A stretch of DNA of 35,495 nucleotides, taken from the NCBI GenBank assembly GCA_937889515.1, contig CALAOV010000198.1:1-35495 (forward strand). Reading direction: 5' to 3'. Below the pieces are notes generated by a model. It did not search any database. It was not told where the DNA came from and was given only the letters and a program-made list of their open reading frames with translations. Below, piece by piece: positions 1 through 9,770 of this stretch. Within the stretch, counting starts at the first letter, position 1; every line of letters begins with the position of its first letter. Both the position numbers and the translations under genes were made by a program. Source of the stretch: an uncultured Myxococcales bacterium. GTDB taxonomy: Bacteria > Myxococcota_A > Polyangia > Fen-1088.

Positions 1-45
1 CCACCGAGATCTACACTCTTTCCCTACACGACGCTCTTCCGATCT
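1..45 (+). other. Illumina TruSeq/P5 adapter left on contig end
   Basis: The first 45 bases match the inner part of the Illumina universal (P5) adapter and end in its familiar GCTCTTCCGATCT. They are not genomic. Read on the minus strand they append the artefact peptide GRASCRERV to the truncated L25 protein, a tail often seen in database proteins made from untrimmed reads. Genomic sequence starts at base 46. Confidence 0.98.
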
Positions 46-655
46 CCACTTCGGCCTCCACCTTCTCGGCCTTGGGCGCCACCACCGATGCGATGGCGTC
101 GCGTGCGTCGAGGAGCACGCGCACCCCGGCGCCCAGCTTCAGGTCGCTGACGTGCAGCGCGTCCCCGATCTCGAGGGCGCTCACGTCGACCTCGAGCTTG
201 GTCGGGATGGCCGCCGGCTTGGCCGCCACCGGAACGGCGTGCAGGCTCTGGTGGAGCTGGCCGCCGGTGGTGGTGCCGATCGCTTTGCCGGTGAGCACCA
301 CCGGGACGGTCACGTGGACCTCGGCGTCGATGTCGACGCGCAGGAAGTCGACGTGCACCAGGCGGCGCGACAGCGGATTGATCTGTGCCTCGCGGACCAT
401 GGCGGTGACCTCTTCGGTCTTCCCGCCGGCGGCGCCGGTCTTGCCGGCCTCCGCGATCGAAAGGGTGAGGACGGTGTTGCGGCGTTTCTCCTTGTCGAGA
501 GAGGAGAGCAGCTCTTTCTCGTCGAAGGTCACCGCGATTGGCTCGAGCTTGCGTCCGTAGACGACGCCCGGAACCTTGCCCGCCGCGCGGACCTTGCGCG
601 ATCCGCCCTTACCGGTGCCACCCCGGACCTCGACATTGACCTTCGTGAACTCCAT
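46..655 (-). CDS. rplY: 50S ribosomal protein L25/Ctc family, C-terminus cut by contig end
   Basis: This is L25 of the long CTC (TL5) type, which binds 5S rRNA in the large ribosomal subunit. The N-terminal half has the family pattern: a basic start with GGTGKGGSRKVRAAGKVPGVVYG (residues 13-35, shown in the reading frame), then the five-stranded 5S-binding domain ending near PLSRRLVHVDFLRVD. The second half is the Ctc C-terminal domain (VTVPVVLTGKA onward). The ATG at 655 has only a weak purine-rich stretch upstream. About 203 genomic codons are present; the frame then runs into adapter, so the true C-terminus is missing. It lies 40 bp downstream of prs on the same strand, the common prs-rplY arrangement (pth often follows but would be off the contig). 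Confidence 0.95.
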
Positions 656-695
656 GACTTGCTTCTTTCGTTTTTGCGTTGAGTTGCGTTGTCGT

Positions 696-1637
<942 letters not shown>

Positions 1638-1641
1638 GACG

Positions 1642-1666
1642 AAAACCCCCGGGGGGACCCCCGGGG
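1642..1666 (-). terminator. GC-rich hairpin plus T4 abutting the prs start codon
   Basis: On the minus strand two copies of CCCCGGGG, separated by GTCC, form an 8-bp all-GC stem followed by G and TTTT, then CGTC and the prs GTG. It has the form of an intrinsic terminator for the upstream glycosyltransferase gene. However, it overlaps the only G-rich stretch that could serve as the prs ribosome-binding site, so it could also attenuate or sequester prs. The 126-base gap between the two genes shows no clear promoter downstream of the hairpin. Confidence 0.5.
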
Positions 1667-1763
1667 AGGGCGAATCCTGCCACCCGGGGCAGCCGCCGTC
1701 AACGACGGCGACCGGGCCTCCCGCGGACCCCGATCGGCCCCTGGATTTGGGGCCCCGCGGCCT

Positions 1764-3809
1764 CTACAGGTCGATCGTCGCCAGGCAGAACTTCATATTG
1801 CCCTCGTCGACCGTCTTGAGGCTCTTGCGGGCGTCGGCCGGCACCATCCCTTCGAGCTGACTCATCCGCGAACGCTCGATGAGGAAGAAAGCGCGGTGGC
1901 CTCGGTGGCGGTCCATCCAGGCCTTGAGGTTCTCGGCGTTGCGATCGCCCAGGAAGATCGTCCGTTCGTCCGGCGGCCCTTGGTAGACTTCGTTCTCGGT
2001 GTAGAAATTCTCGCCCCGCCAGTACATCTGCCAGACCAAGAGGTGCTCGTCGGGGGAGTGGCGCATCCGGTAGTAGTTGGCGATCAGCCCCTTCTGGGTC
2101 CAGTACGGCGTCACCTTCATCATGTACCCGTCGAGCAAGAAGAAGGTGAACGCCACCGCGGCCAGGCAGAGCGTCAGGGCCGCCAGGCGCTGCACCCGCC
2201 GCCAGGCCAGCGCGGCGGTCGCCAGCGCGAACAGGGCGGCGAAGGCGATCAGCGCCGGTCGGAAGTCGAGCGCCGGGGGCCAGGGGCGCCCCTGCGGCGT
2301 GTTGATGTAGTCGTACGAAAACAACCAGATGAAGAGCTGCGCGTTCTTGGGGACCGCGGCCAGATCGACCGTCACCAGGGCCAGCAGGGGGATCCCCACC
2401 ACCGCCGCGGCGCCCGCGGCGCGCACGTCGCGCCGCTTGAGGAGATCGTCGAGGAAGCAGCCCACCACGATGGCCAGGCCGGGCAACGACGGCAGGATGT
2501 AGTGGTGGAACTTGGTGACCGACAGCGAGACCAGCCCGTAGGCCGACACGAACCAGATCGCGCCGAACCAGAGCATCCCCTGCCGGCGCGGGTCCTGGTC
2601 GGCCCGGCGCATCACGATCGAGGTGAGCGCCGCCGGCGCCAGCGCGATCCAGGGTAAGACCGCGTAGCCGAGCTCGCGCAGAAAGTATTCGAAGGTGCCG
2701 CGATCGCCGTGGCGACCGACCACCAGGCGCCGCCAGTGGTTGTCGCCGTACAGCTCGTCCCAGAAGGGCTTGCCGTGCCGGACCAGCATCGCGTGGTGCC
2801 AGGGAACGGCGACCACCGCGCAGGCCAGCAGCGCCAGCAGGATGCCGAAGCCCAGCTGGGCGCGCCGGAGGCGCTTCCAGTTCCAGGTGAACCCGAGGTA
2901 CACCAGAAAGACGATCACGGGCAGGCCCAGGCCCGCGATCCCCTTGGCCAGCGTGGCCAGCCCGCACAGCGTGGCGGCGATGTTGAGGTATAGCGGCGCC
3001 TTGTAGCGGAGGCGGGCCAGGAGGACGAAGAGCGCCACGAAGCCGGCGATGTAGGGGAGCATCACCACCACGCCGGGGAGTGAGAAGAAGCGATGCCCGA
3101 GGTTGAAGGTCCACCGGAGCTGGACGACGTTGACCACCAGCTGGGGGAGCGCGACCACCGTGAAGAGGCCGAGGGCCGTATAGAAGAGCGGGTGATCCGG
3201 CCAGCTCAGCTTGAGCCGGCCGAGGTGGGCCTCCCGGCGGGGCAGCGGCAGGTCCTCGTCGTCGAACAGCGCCAGCGCGCCGAGCGCGAGGGCCATCGTC
3301 ATCGGCCCCACGAAGGCCATGTCGGTCATCGCTTGCCGCGCCACCAGGCTATAGAGCGGCGAGGTGGCGGTCACCACCGCGGCCAGGATGCCGGCGCGCC
3401 GGCTCACGAAGCGCGAGACGCACAGGTAGATCCCGTACATGCCCAGCACGCCCAGCAGACAGAAGGGCAGGCGGACCGCCCATTCCGCCCGGCTCGAGAG
3501 CGCCATCGTCCCGCTGGCGGCGTGCGCCAGGCCGAACAGGCGCATCGACAGGCTCATGATCCAGAACGACAGCACCGGCTTGGACCAGAAGTGGTCGGCG
3601 TCGATGGGCGCGCCCGGCCACCAGAGGCTGATGTAGTCGCCCCGCTCGGTCATCTGGCGGGCGACCTCCGAGTAGTGCGTCTCCCAGGGGTCGTACAGGC
3701 CATACGACCCGGCCAGCGGGATATAGAGGAGAAGGCCGAGGAGGACGACCGCGATGCCGACCTGGCGCTCGGTCCAATCGTCCCAACTTCGTAAGGAAGG
3801 GAGGCGCAT
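1764..3809 (-). CDS. GT39/ArnT-like polytopic membrane glycosyltransferase
   Basis: A membrane protein of the GT-C fold (PMT/ArnT/GT39 type) that moves a sugar from a polyprenyl-phosphate donor to a lipid or protein acceptor on the periplasmic side; the substrate cannot be told. From ATG 3809 it is 681 aa. After a first membrane helix (VGIAVVLLGLLLYIPL), the first outer loop carries the acidic family signature YDPWETHYSEVARQM, followed by HFWSKPVLSFWIMSL and RAEWAVRLPF, typical of the family. About ten more hydrophobic segments follow, then a soluble C-terminal domain (about the last 120 residues). An in-frame ATG at 3875 would add 22 residues but would overlap the glmS start; neither start has a good Shine-Dalgarno. 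The gene is divergent from glmS. Confidence 0.85.
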   Translation of the reverse strand: MRLPSLRSWDDWTERQVGIAVVLLGLLLYIPLAGSYGLYDPWETHYSEVARQMTERGDYISLWWPGAPIDADHFWSKPVLSFWIMSLSMRLFGLAHAASGTMALSSRAEWAVRLPFCLLGVLGMYGIYLCVSRFVSRRAGILAAVVTATSPLYSLVARQAMTDMAFVGPMTMALALGALALFDDEDLPLPRREAHLGRLKLSWPDHPLFYTALGLFTVVALPQLVVNVVQLRWTFNLGHRFFSLPGVVVMLPYIAGFVALFVLLARLRYKAPLYLNIAATLCGLATLAKGIAGLGLPVIVFLVYLGFTWNWKRLRRAQLGFGILLALLACAVVAVPWHHAMLVRHGKPFWDELYGDNHWRRLVVGRHGDRGTFEYFLRELGYAVLPWIALAPAALTSIVMRRADQDPRRQGMLWFGAIWFVSAYGLVSLSVTKFHHYILPSLPGLAIVVGCFLDDLLKRRDVRAAGAAAVVGIPLLALVTVDLAAVPKNAQLFIWLFSYDYINTPQGRPWPPALDFRPALIAFAALFALATAALAWRRVQRLAALTLCLAAVAFTFFLLDGYMMKVTPYWTQKGLIANYYRMRHSPDEHLLVWQMYWRGENFYTENEVYQGPPDERTIFLGDRNAENLKAWMDRHRGHRAFFLIERSRMSQLEGMVPADARKSLKTVDEGNMKFCLATIDL

Positions 3810-3873
3810 GAAAGCGGCGATGCTATGCGCGCGCGTCGCCGCGCGCAATTGCGATGCGCTATGCTTCCGCGCC

Positions 3874-5697
<1,824 letters not shown>

Positions 5698-5723
5698 CCG
5701 GCGCCCGCCCCCGTGAAACCGAT

Positions 5724-5739
5724 TGCCGGGGACCCGGCA
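5724..5739 (+). terminator. Hairpin between glmS and trxB
   Basis: TGCCGGGGACCCGGCA is a near-perfect palindrome (6-bp stem TGCCGG/CCGGCA with a 4-nt loop) 26 bases after the glmS stop. It is followed by an A-rich stretch, not T-rich, so it is a weak intrinsic terminator at best; it may instead protect the glmS 3' end or lower read-through into trxB. Confidence 0.35.
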
Positions 5740-5764
5740 TCCAAATAAAGAATTGGTGTCCTAT

Positions 5765-6727
5765 ATGCCCATGCCCCTCCCCGAGAGAACCAAGGTCGCG
5801 ATCATCGGCTCCGGACCCGCCGGCTACACGGCGGCGATCTACGCGGCGCGCGCCAATCTGGAGCCGGTGCTGTTCGAAGGCGGGGGCGCCGCCATCGAGC
5901 CGGTCACCCTGCCGGGCGGGCAGCTCATGATCACCACCGAGGTCGAAAACTATCCCGGCTTCCCCAAGGGGGTGCAGGGGCCGGAGCTGATGGAGCTCTT
6001 CAAGGCCCAGGCCGAACGCTTCGGCACCCGGGTGGTGACGGGCGACGTGACCGCGGTCGATCTCTCCGATCGCCCGTTCAAGCTCACCTCGAGCGAGGGC
6101 GATCTGGTGGCCGAGACGCTCATCATCGCCACCGGCGCGACGGCCAAATGGCTGGGAATTCCGTCGGAGCAGAAGTTCGTGAACTACGGCGTCTCGGCCT
6201 GCGCCACCTGCGACGGAGCCCTCTTCAAGGGGCGCGAGCTGGTGGTGGTCGGCGGCGGCGACACCGCGATGGAAGAGGCCAACTTTCTCACCCGGTTCGC
6301 GCCCAAGGTCACCATCGTCCACCGGCGCGAGTCCTTCCGGGCCTCGAAGATCATGCTCGATCGCGCCGCGCGCAACCCCCGCATCGAGCTCATCACCAGC
6401 GCCGTCATCGAGGAGATCCTGGGCGAGCTGCCCAAACCGGGCGTCACCGGCGTGCGCCTGCGCGACACGCGCGACAGCTCGATCCGCGAGCTGGCCGTGG
6501 GGGGCGTCTTCGTCGCCATCGGCCACGAGCCGAACTCCAAGCTCTTCAAGGGCCTCCTCGACATGGACGACGCCGGCTACCTCCGGGTCAAGCACGGCTC
6601 GACGTTGACGCGAATCCCGGGCGTCTTCGCCTGCGGCGACGTGGCCGATCACGTCTACCGCCAGGCCATCACGGCGGCCGGCACCGGCTGCATGGCCGCC
6701 ATCGACGCCGAACGATTCCTGGGCTAG
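5765..6727 (+). CDS. trxB: Thioredoxin-disulfide reductase
   Basis: FAD/NADPH flavoenzyme that reduces thioredoxin in the cytoplasm. From ATG 5765 it is 320 aa, normal for the bacterial low-molecular-weight type. It shows the FAD-binding [15 protein letters not shown] (about 15-29), the redox motif CATC (Cys146 and Cys149) in VSACATCDG, the NADPH-binding [10 protein letters not shown], and the C-terminal FAD motif [21 protein letters not shown]. The start is chosen because GGTG lies 6 nt upstream; a TTG at 5723 would add 14 unrelated residues and read through the intergenic hairpin. It is 67 bp from glmS on the same strand and convergent with the next gene. Confidence 0.97.
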   Translation: MPMPLPERTKVAIIGSGPAGYTAAIYAARANLEPVLFEGGGAAIEPVTLPGGQLMITTEVENYPGFPKGVQGPELMELFKAQAERFGTRVVTGDVTAVDLSDRPFKLTSSEGDLVAETLIIATGATAKWLGIPSEQKFVNYGVSACATCDGALFKGRELVVVGGGDTAMEEANFLTRFAPKVTIVHRRESFRASKIMLDRAARNPRIELITSAVIEEILGELPKPGVTGVRLRDTRDSSIRELAVGGVFVAIGHEPNSKLFKGLLDMDDAGYLRVKHGSTLTRIPGVFACGDVADHVYRQAITAAGTGCMAAIDAERFLG

Positions 6728-6769
6728 CCGCCGGCCCGAGCCAGCGGCCAGCCGAGACTGAAGCCTGGC

Positions 6770-7465
6770 CTAGGACCCGAAGTAGCCGCCGATGAGGCCT
6801 TGGACGCCGTAGTCGGTGCTCTTGCCCACGCTCACTCCTTCGACCTTGTTGACGAGCTCCGTCGTGATCATGGGCCCTGCGCCCAGGAAGAAATGCGAGC
6901 CGGGGTGAAAGAGGAACGGAACGGAAACGTCCAGTGGAACCGAGTATCCCGAGCTGCTCATGCCGCCGCTGCTGCTGCTCGAGTGGGAATAGCCAATGCC
7001 GACCCGTGGCCACAGGGAGAGCATGTCCCCGAGCGGCAGGTTGTACCCGGCCCGGACCTCTACGGCGAGGACGGTGTTGCTCCCCGAGGCACCGCCGCCG
7101 AGCGTGGTGTAGGCGATCCCAACCTCGCCACCGACCGAGATGTTCGGCGCGACGAAGTAGTCGAGAGAGGGTTGAATCCCCACGACCGTAGCACTGCCAC
7201 CCATGCTGTTGCTTTCGTGCGCGATCACCAGTACGGGCGCTTCGTTCTGAAAGGGGAGGTCTGCGCTGATGACCATCTGTCCCACCGAGCCGAAGGCGTC
7301 CATCGCGCCGGCTGGTGCCGCGGCGGGCATCGGCGCCGGCATCGGCGTCGGCGCCGGCGGGGCTCCGGTTTCGACCACGGGCGGCGGGGGCGCCGCGTCC
7401 TGGGCCATGGCCGGAACGGCCAACATCAACGAAAGGGCTGCGAGTCCAGATATCCGTTCCATCAT
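6770..7465 (-). CDS. Predicted outer-membrane beta-barrel protein
   Basis: A 231-aa exported protein of unknown role. It begins with a classical signal peptide (MMERISGLAALSLMLAVPAMA, cleavage before QDAA), followed by a Pro/Ala-rich spacer (about 24-50) and then alternating hydrophobic strands with Gly and aromatic residues (GVGIGYS-, LDVSVPFLFHPGSHFFLGAGP-type), typical of small 8-strand OmpA/OmpX-like barrels. It ends GLIGGYFGS, close to the aromatic end used by the BAM machinery. An AGGAG sits 8 nt before ATG 7465. No specific family was recognised. Transcribed divergently from the cyclic-nucleotide-binding gene. Confidence 0.75.
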   Translation of the reverse strand: MMERISGLAALSLMLAVPAMAQDAAPPPPVVETGAPPAPTPMPAPMPAAAPAGAMDAFGSVGQMVISADLPFQNEAPVLVIAHESNSMGGSATVVGIQPSLDYFVAPNISVGGEVGIAYTTLGGGASGSNTVLAVEVRAGYNLPLGDMLSLWPRVGIGYSHSSSSSGGMSSSGYSVPLDVSVPFLFHPGSHFFLGAGPMITTELVNKVEGVSVGKSTDYGVQGLIGGYFGS

Positions 7466-7584
7466 GCGTGTTCTCCTTTTGGGGGGTCCAAAATGACGGT
7501 GTCGACTCTACGGGTTTGGTCGCTCCCGTCCAGAAAGTGCCTCCGAGCGCTCCCCGGCGCCCGCTTCCTGGCATAATCCGCGGG

Positions 7585-8196
7585 ATGAGCAACGAGCCGG
7601 CTGCGCCGAGCGCGGCGCCAGAACCCGAGGCGGAGCCGGAGTTCGAGCTGACCGAAGCCTCGGGCGTGAGCGTCTCCGCCATCGAACCGAGCCGCGAGCC
7701 CAACGCCACCCCGGCGCGCTCGACCATCCCGCCCGAGAAGGCCGTCGAGCTGCTCTCCAAGATCAGCCTGTTCTCGGCGCTGCAGCCGAGCTACCTGCGG
7801 CGCATCGCCAACCTCGGCATCGAAGAGGACTTCCAGTCGGGCGGCGTCATCTTCAAGGAGGGCGATCAGGGGGACAAGATGTACCTGATCTTGTCGGGTG
7901 CGGTGCGCATCGGCCGCCAGGTCCCCGGGATGGGCGAAGAGGCGCTGGCCGTCCTGCGCGCCGGCACGCACTTCGGCGAGATGGCGCTCATCGACGACTT
8001 CCCGCGCAGCGCCGATGCGCGCGCGCACGAGGCCTGCAAGCTGTTCGTGATCCGCAAGGAGGACATGGAAGACCTCCTCTTCGTCGACCGCGATCTGGCC
8101 TACGATCTCCTCTGGTCGTTCATCCGCACACTCTCGTCGCGCCTGCGTGAGACCAACGACAAGATGACGTTCATGGCCGTGACCTCGAAGTTCTAG
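7585..8196 (+). CDS. Cyclic-nucleotide-binding domain protein
   Basis: A 203-aa cytoplasmic protein with an acidic/proline-rich N-terminal tail (about 1-48) and one Crp/PKA-type cyclic-nucleotide-binding domain (about 55-175). Seen: KISLFSAL, the fold motif FKEGDQGDKMYLILSGAVRI, and a complete phosphate-binding cassette FGEMALIDDFPRSADARA with Gly131, Glu132 and Arg141, the residues that hold the cyclic phosphate in the family. There is no helix-turn-helix after it, so it is not a Crp-type DNA-binding regulator by itself; it more likely relays a cyclic-nucleotide signal to a partner. Start ATG 7585 follows the sequence CATAAT by only 7 nt, with no Shine-Dalgarno, so the mRNA might be leaderless. 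Upstream in-frame codons do not look protein-like. Confidence 0.85.
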   Translation: MSNEPAAPSAAPEPEAEPEFELTEASGVSVSAIEPSREPNATPARSTIPPEKAVELLSKISLFSALQPSYLRRIANLGIEEDFQSGGVIFKEGDQGDKMYLILSGAVRIGRQVPGMGEEALAVLRAGTHFGEMALIDDFPRSADARAHEACKLFVIRKEDMEDLLFVDRDLAYDLLWSFIRTLSSRLRETNDKMTFMAVTSKF

Positions 8197-8215
8197 GCCC
8201 GGTCGTCGGCGGGCC
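8196..8215 (+). terminator. Hairpin overlapping the stop codon of the cyclic-nucleotide-binding gene
   Basis: GGCCCG and CGGGCC form a 6-bp GC stem with an 8-nt loop, beginning at the last base of the stop codon. No T-run follows, so intrinsic termination is uncertain. Confidence 0.3.
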
Positions 8216-8361
8216 AGGCGGGATGACCTCCGACGGATCGAGCGGCGCCGCAGCGACGGGCGCACCGGTCTTTCGAGCAGCCCCGCAGTCGGGAGCGGCG
8301 GTGCCCGTCGGCGATGATGACCCGCGGCCGCAATCGAGCGCGGCCGCGATCGAGACGAACA

Positions 8362-8625
8362 GCGCTCGCTGGTGTCGGCATCACGGTCAACGCCGTCGCG
8401 CCTGCCTATGTCGAGTCGGAGTTAGGCAACCAAGCGATGGCGGCAACGGCAGCCGCGACTGGAAGGTCTGTCGATGAAATTCGTGCCATGCGAAACGCGG
8501 CGATACCGCTTCGGCGCCAGGCGACTGGACGTGAAATCGCCGACGCCATGCTGTATCTCGCTTCACCCGCGGCGGCCTATGTCACAGCGACATGCCTCGA
8601 CATCGGTGGCGTGGTTCTCCGGTGA
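8362..8625 (+). pseudogene. C-terminal remnant of a short-chain dehydrogenase/reductase
   Basis: An in-frame stretch reads GITVNAVAPAYVESELGNQ, then IPLRRQATGREIADAMLYLASPAAAYVTATCLDIGGVVL. This is the last third of a classical SDR: the N-A-V-A-P strand, the region after the catalytic Tyr/Lys, and the ending D-I-G-G typical of 3-oxoacyl-ACP-reductase-like enzymes. The nucleotide-binding TGxxxGxG and catalytic YxxxK are absent, and the bases before 8362 do not encode SDR sequence. It is therefore a deletion remnant. An ATG at 8314 keeps the frame open, but I see no reason to think the product works. Apart from this and a hairpin at 8196, I see nothing recognisable in 8197..8869. Confidence 0.75.
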
Positions 8626-8869
8626 CTCGCCGGATCCGCACTGGACCAGCCGAAGTGAGAGGGTGAGCAACTCATCGAGAGCGTTTGCGGGTCTAACGCT
8701 ACTGCGTCCGTGAAGACGGGCATTCTGGGGGCGGTCGGAGGCGGGAGCGAGTTCACGAAGGTGGTTTTGTCGGACTTTGATGCCCCAGGACCACGGCCTT
8801 GAACTCACTGCCCCCCTTGTGAAAGTAGGGGCCCAGAATTCTCTCCGAACCGTCCAGCGTGGGGGTTCT

Positions 8870-9262
8870 CTATCCAGCGCTCCGCGCGATGGCAAACCCC
8901 ATCTTTCGTGCGGCCGCCGACATTCGGTCGTCGTACGAAGCGACCTCCACCGCCTGTTTTTGACCGCGCAGGAAATCCGCCGAAGCAAGATGCAGAGCAT
9001 CCAGGGTGCGCACCGGAACTGGAAACGGCTCCAGCGCGCGGGTCAGGACGGTCGGTGACAGCTCGATCATGGCCAGGTGCCCGAGGAGCGTCCGCGCCGC
9101 GCCCCCGTGACTGCCGGCCAGGCCCCGCGCGTGAAGGCGGTTCCAAAGCTCGTATTCGATGAGACGGCTGGAGACCAGGACCTCGGTCCACAGATCGTCC
9201 GGGGGATGACGATCCTCGGCCAGCAGATGCGCCAGCGCGACCGAGGTATCGAGATAGATCAT
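8870..9262 (-). CDS. vapC: PIN-domain ribonuclease toxin, VapC family
   Basis: A 130-aa toxin expected to cut RNA (VapC proteins target tRNA or rRNA) when not held by its antitoxin. The whole PIN acidic set is visible: Asp5 in MIYLDTS, Glu36/Glu38 in LIEYELWNRL, Asp88 in TLDALHLASA, and Asp111/Asp112 in SYDDRMSAAA. Length and order match the family. ATG 9262 overlaps the antitoxin stop by 4 bp (ATGA), indicating translational coupling. Nothing appears truncated, so the toxin should be functional. It sits beside a decayed SDR remnant, consistent with a mobile or accessory patch. Confidence 0.93.
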   Translation of the reverse strand: MIYLDTSVALAHLLAEDRHPPDDLWTEVLVSSRLIEYELWNRLHARGLAGSHGGAARTLLGHLAMIELSPTVLTRALEPFPVPVRTLDALHLASADFLRGQKQAVEVASYDDRMSAAARKMGFAIARSAG

Positions 9263-9549
9263 CGGTCCGCCCGATCGGCCGCCAACTCCGCCAGGAGTTT
9301 CGCGGCGGACGCCACCGGCAACCGCGGCGGCGGGCGATCAGCACGCAGCGCGGGCGCCGTCAGCCACCCTTGGCGGACCGCCTCGGCGAGGAACGCGTCC
9401 GCGACCGGCACGCTGCGACCTTCGCGCGGCGGAATCAGCTCGGCGACCACCCGGTCGCGATCGGTCACCAGCACGGTCTCGCCGCTCGTGGCGAGCCGGA
9501 GATATTCGCTGAGCTTGTTCTTGAGCACCTTCACACCGACGGAGCGCAT
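9259..9549 (-). CDS. Antitoxin, Phd/YefM type, partner of the PIN toxin
   Basis: A 96-aa antitoxin. Its N-terminal half (MRSVGVKVLKNKLSEYLRLA, then SGETVLVTDRDRVVAELIPP) is the Phd/YefM DNA-binding domain, which dimerises and binds the operon's own operator. The C-terminal tail (about 50-96, rich in Ala, Arg and Pro) should wrap the toxin. ATG 9549 is chosen because it begins the conserved domain and lies just downstream of a complete promoter; an upstream extension to 9669 has no domain match and runs through that promoter. There is no Shine-Dalgarno at normal distance (an AGGAG lies 13 nt upstream, inside the promoter spacer), so initiation is probably leaderless. Confidence 0.92.
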   Translation of the reverse strand: MRSVGVKVLKNKLSEYLRLATSGETVLVTDRDRVVAELIPPREGRSVPVADAFLAEAVRQGWLTAPALRADRPPPRLPVASAAKLLAELAADRADR

Positions 9550-9552
9550 CTC

Positions 9553-9584
9553 ACAAAGGTAGCTCCTGGTGGCTACCTTGTCAA
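9553..9584 (-). promoter_or_regulatory. Toxin-antitoxin promoter with overlapping inverted-repeat operator
   Basis: On the minus strand there is a perfect -35 TTGACA (plus-strand bases 9579..9584), a 17-bp spacer and a -10-like TACCTT (9556..9561), followed by TGTGAG and the antitoxin ATG. Transcription would begin at or within a base or two of the ATG. An inverted repeat fills the promoter: ACAAGGTAGC and GCTACCTTTGT on the minus strand (plus 9553..9563 and 9572..9581) around an 8-bp centre, with a single-base bulge. The arms overlap both hexamers, so antitoxin bound here would block RNA polymerase. The match is read directly; binding by this antitoxin is inferred. Confidence 0.8.
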
Positions 9585-9701
9585 AGCGAGAGGATCCCCT
9601 GGGTGGGCCAAGAACATCGGGCGCATCGCCGGTACCCCCTGCGGTTACCCCACAATTGCCGGACTGCAACGGAACAGCTAGGACCGCAGGAGAGCATGGC
9701 T

Positions 9702-9757
9702 GTAGCTGATTTCAGCTACTTATGGCGTGTGTCCGGAACTCCTGGGAACACCCAGGA
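9702..9757 (-). terminator. Two hairpins downstream of ychF
   Basis: Within 70 bases after the ychF stop lie two palindromes: TCCTGGG/CCCAGGA with a 4-nt loop (9740..9757) and GTAGCTGA/TCAGCTAC with a 2-nt centre (9702..9719). Neither has a clear T-run on the minus strand, so they are candidate transcript 3' ends rather than proven intrinsic terminators. Confidence 0.4.
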
Positions 9758-9770
9758 CGTCAAGTACGGT

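Noticed and set aside
7315-7584. N-terminal extension of the cyclic-nucleotide-binding protein
   Set aside because: The extension overlaps the divergent beta-barrel gene and its ribosome-binding site, and has no protein-like character; ATG 7585 is sufficient.
8626-8869. Possible insertion-sequence end or further gene remnant downstream of the toxin gene
   Set aside because: I found no terminal inverted repeats, target duplication or transposase motif in either strand; it remains unexplained sequence.
9550-9669. Longer antitoxin start at 9669
   Set aside because: It would place the perfect TTGACA promoter and operator inside the coding sequence, and the added residues match nothing in the Phd/YefM domain.
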